Program-made: the position numbers and the translations under genes
NCBI GenBank assembly: GCA_016874755.1
Contig: VGTH01000004.1
Span: forward strand, 62,001 to 126,000
Reading direction: 5' to 3'
Length of the DNA: 64,000 nucleotides
DNA from: Deltaproteobacteria bacterium
Lineage (GTDB): Bacteria > Desulfobacterota > Binatia > UBA9968
The notes under the pieces: model-generated
Told to the model about the DNA's origin: nothing
Database searches by the model: none
The model's input: only the letters and a program-made list of their open reading frames with translations
Shown: one piece after another, positions 63,069 to 64,000 of the stretch
How positions within the stretch are numbered: the stretch's first letter is position 1
How the letters are laid out: each line of letters opens with the position of its first letter

Positions 63069-63461
63069 TTATTCCGGCTTTTTCTCGCCGAGCGGAATAT
63101 TGACCTGAAAACCGTGCTCAGAGATGTCGAAGAAATTGCCGTCGACGTCGGAACCACGGGTTTCCGCATAGGGCCGGCCATTGGGACGTGCCTTGGGCAG
63201 CTTATTGGGATTGATTTTTTTCATGCGCTCGACGATCTTTTCGCCGTCCTCCACCTCGAAGCCGAAGTGATAGAGGCCGGGCCGCGATTGCTGATCGTGA
63301 TTGGGCAATATGGCGAGGTTGAAGTAGCCGTCGGTTAGAAAAATCGCGCCGCCTTCTTCTTTCGCTTTGTGCAGCACCTGCATTTCGAAGACATCGCAAT
63401 AGAACGACGCGAGCTTGCCGGTGTCTTCGGTGCGAATCGCCAAGTGTTTCAATTTGGGCAT
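63069..63461 (-). CDS. VOC (glyoxalase/dioxygenase superfamily) protein, single domain
   Basis: A 130-residue protein with KLKHLAIRTEDTGKLASFYC at the start, LYHFGFEVEDGEKIVERMKK in the middle and GSDVDGNFFDISEHGFQVNI at the end. It is a one-module vicinal-oxygen-chelate fold; members are lyases, dioxygenases or binding proteins. GGAGCCCATC before ATG 63461 is a fair ribosome site. A second, clearly paralogous copy starts upstream (63871 onward), with the cupin gene between. Function unknown. Confidence 0.82.
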   Translation of the reverse strand: MPKLKHLAIRTEDTGKLASFYCDVFEMQVLHKAKEEGGAIFLTDGYFNLAILPNHDQQSRPGLYHFGFEVEDGEKIVERMKKINPNKLPKARPNGRPYAETRGSDVDGNFFDISEHGFQVNIPLGEKKPE

Positions 63462-63482
63462 GATGGGCTCCTTAAATTTTAT

Positions 63483-63836
63483 TTAGGCTTTGCCTTCGGC
63501 GCGGGTAATGCCGATGCCAAACGGCTCCGAACGATTGCCGAACAAAATCATCGGTTCTTTGCTCTTGTTGATGAGCTGGTAGTATTCCTTGGCCGCGAAG
63601 AACACGATGTCATTTTTCTTGACCACGCGCTCGCCGCCTTTAAGGTCTTTGATCGAACACTCGCCTTGGACGACTAAGAACGTCTCCGGATTCTGGTGAA
63701 AATGCATCGGCGTCTCACCCCCCGGCTCGAAATAGAGCATCCAAGTGCGAAAGTTATCGGTGCCGAAGAAGTGGCTGTTGCGAATGTTATGCGTGCGCGC
63801 TTCGTCGATTTTTTTGTCTAGGTTCAAGACTTCCAT
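63483..63836 (-). CDS. Cupin-domain protein
   Basis: 117 residues with the cupin core: motif 1 PGGETPMHFHQNPETFLVVQ (HxH...E-like metal set), then GECSIKDLKGGERVVKKNDI and motif 2 VFFAAKEYYQLINKSKEPMI, in which the usual His is replaced by Tyr. Small single cupins often act as isomerases, dioxygenases or sugar/acid-binding proteins. It lies between two VOC paralogues on the same strand. Confidence 0.82.
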   Translation of the reverse strand: MEVLNLDKKIDEARTHNIRNSHFFGTDNFRTWMLYFEPGGETPMHFHQNPETFLVVQGECSIKDLKGGERVVKKNDIVFFAAKEYYQLINKSKEPMILFGNRSEPFGIGITRAEGKA

Positions 63837-63870
63837 GATCGCCTCTGCTTGCGGTCACCCGCGTCACTCG

Positions 63871-64000
63871 CTAACTCTTCTTTTTGTCGCCCACCGCCTC
63901 GGCGATCATGAAGCCATGCTCCGAAATATCGAACAGGTTGCCGTCGGGATCGGAGCTGCGGGTTTCGGCGTAAAGCCGATCGGCGGGACGTTGCTTGGGC
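63871..64000 (-). CDS. VOC family protein, C-terminal part (cut by window end)
   Basis: The minus-strand frame enters from the window end and stops at 63871. The visible residues, ADRLYAETRSSDPDGNLFDI and SEHGFMIAEAVGDKKKS, align with the tail of the VOC protein at 63069 (PYAETRGSDVDGNFFDISEH). It is a second copy of that gene upstream in the same direction. Confidence 0.75.
   Translation of the reverse strand, partial: PKQRPADRLYAETRSSDPDGNLFDISEHGFMIAEAVGDKKKS

Overview
The window looks like a catabolic accessory region from a GC-rich, probably uncultivated soil or subsurface bacterium. No rRNA, tRNA, CRISPR array, phage or recognisable transposase gene was seen. The gene content (many orphan solute-binding proteins, amidohydrolase-2 proteins, CaiB transferases, a Rieske oxygenase) and the many palindromic intergenic repeats recall deltaproteobacterial, Binatia, Rokubacteria or Tectomicrobia-like genomes. 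That placement is an inference; there is no phylogenetic marker here.

The dominant signal is extracytoplasmic solute-binding proteins (SBPs) of three folds: NMT1/SsuA-like, iron(III)/thiamine-type, and TctC/Bug-type. About seventeen are intact or nearly intact, and at least four more survive as fragments. Against these stands one ABC permease (26368-28062), with no ABC ATPase and no TctA/TctB. Most SBPs sit beside an enzyme gene, sometimes overlapping it.

Layout. 1-4958: end of a chromate transporter, an Ldh2-family dehydrogenase, an SBP, a wreck of SBP and VapBC pieces, and a hydrolase. 5096-10313: three SBPs, an NhaD-like ion transporter and a tiny Cys-motif ORF, all on the minus strand. 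10475-13215: an N-acyl-D-amino-acid deacylase type amidohydrolase coupled to a TctC protein. 13518-14580: three broken genes. 14694-22275: an M16 protease pair, a tandem-fused CaiB protein, an amidohydrolase and an AlkA-like glycosylase. 22285-29354 (minus): ParE remnant, SBP, enoyl-CoA hydratase, amidohydrolase, permease and a two-module VOC dioxygenase. 29737-33667: FAD dehydrogenase and an alpha/beta hydrolase-domain protein. 34538-43415: M20 peptidase, two amidohydrolases, Rieske oxygenase, TPR lipoprotein, AAA/DUF4143 ATPase and a TctC protein. 43597-51756: an SBP-only stretch with two frameshifted genes and one internally deleted duplicate. 51811-64000: CapA-like protein, class II aldolase, duplicated TctC genes, a TcuA-like flavoprotein with etfBA, a second TcuA-like gene, an SBP, and VOC and cupin genes.

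A plausible reading is scavenging and oxidation of small organic, aromatic or polycarboxylic acids. SBPs capture ligands; Rieske, VOC, amidohydrolase, CoA-transferase, hydratase and flavoprotein enzymes process them; ETF carries electrons. The most unusual module is the TcuA-like dehydrogenase followed by its own etfBA, divergent from a duplicated TctC pair and with no TcuB. The region also shows heavy gene decay and several families of hairpin repeats, one of them nested inside another within the 5' end of a protease gene.
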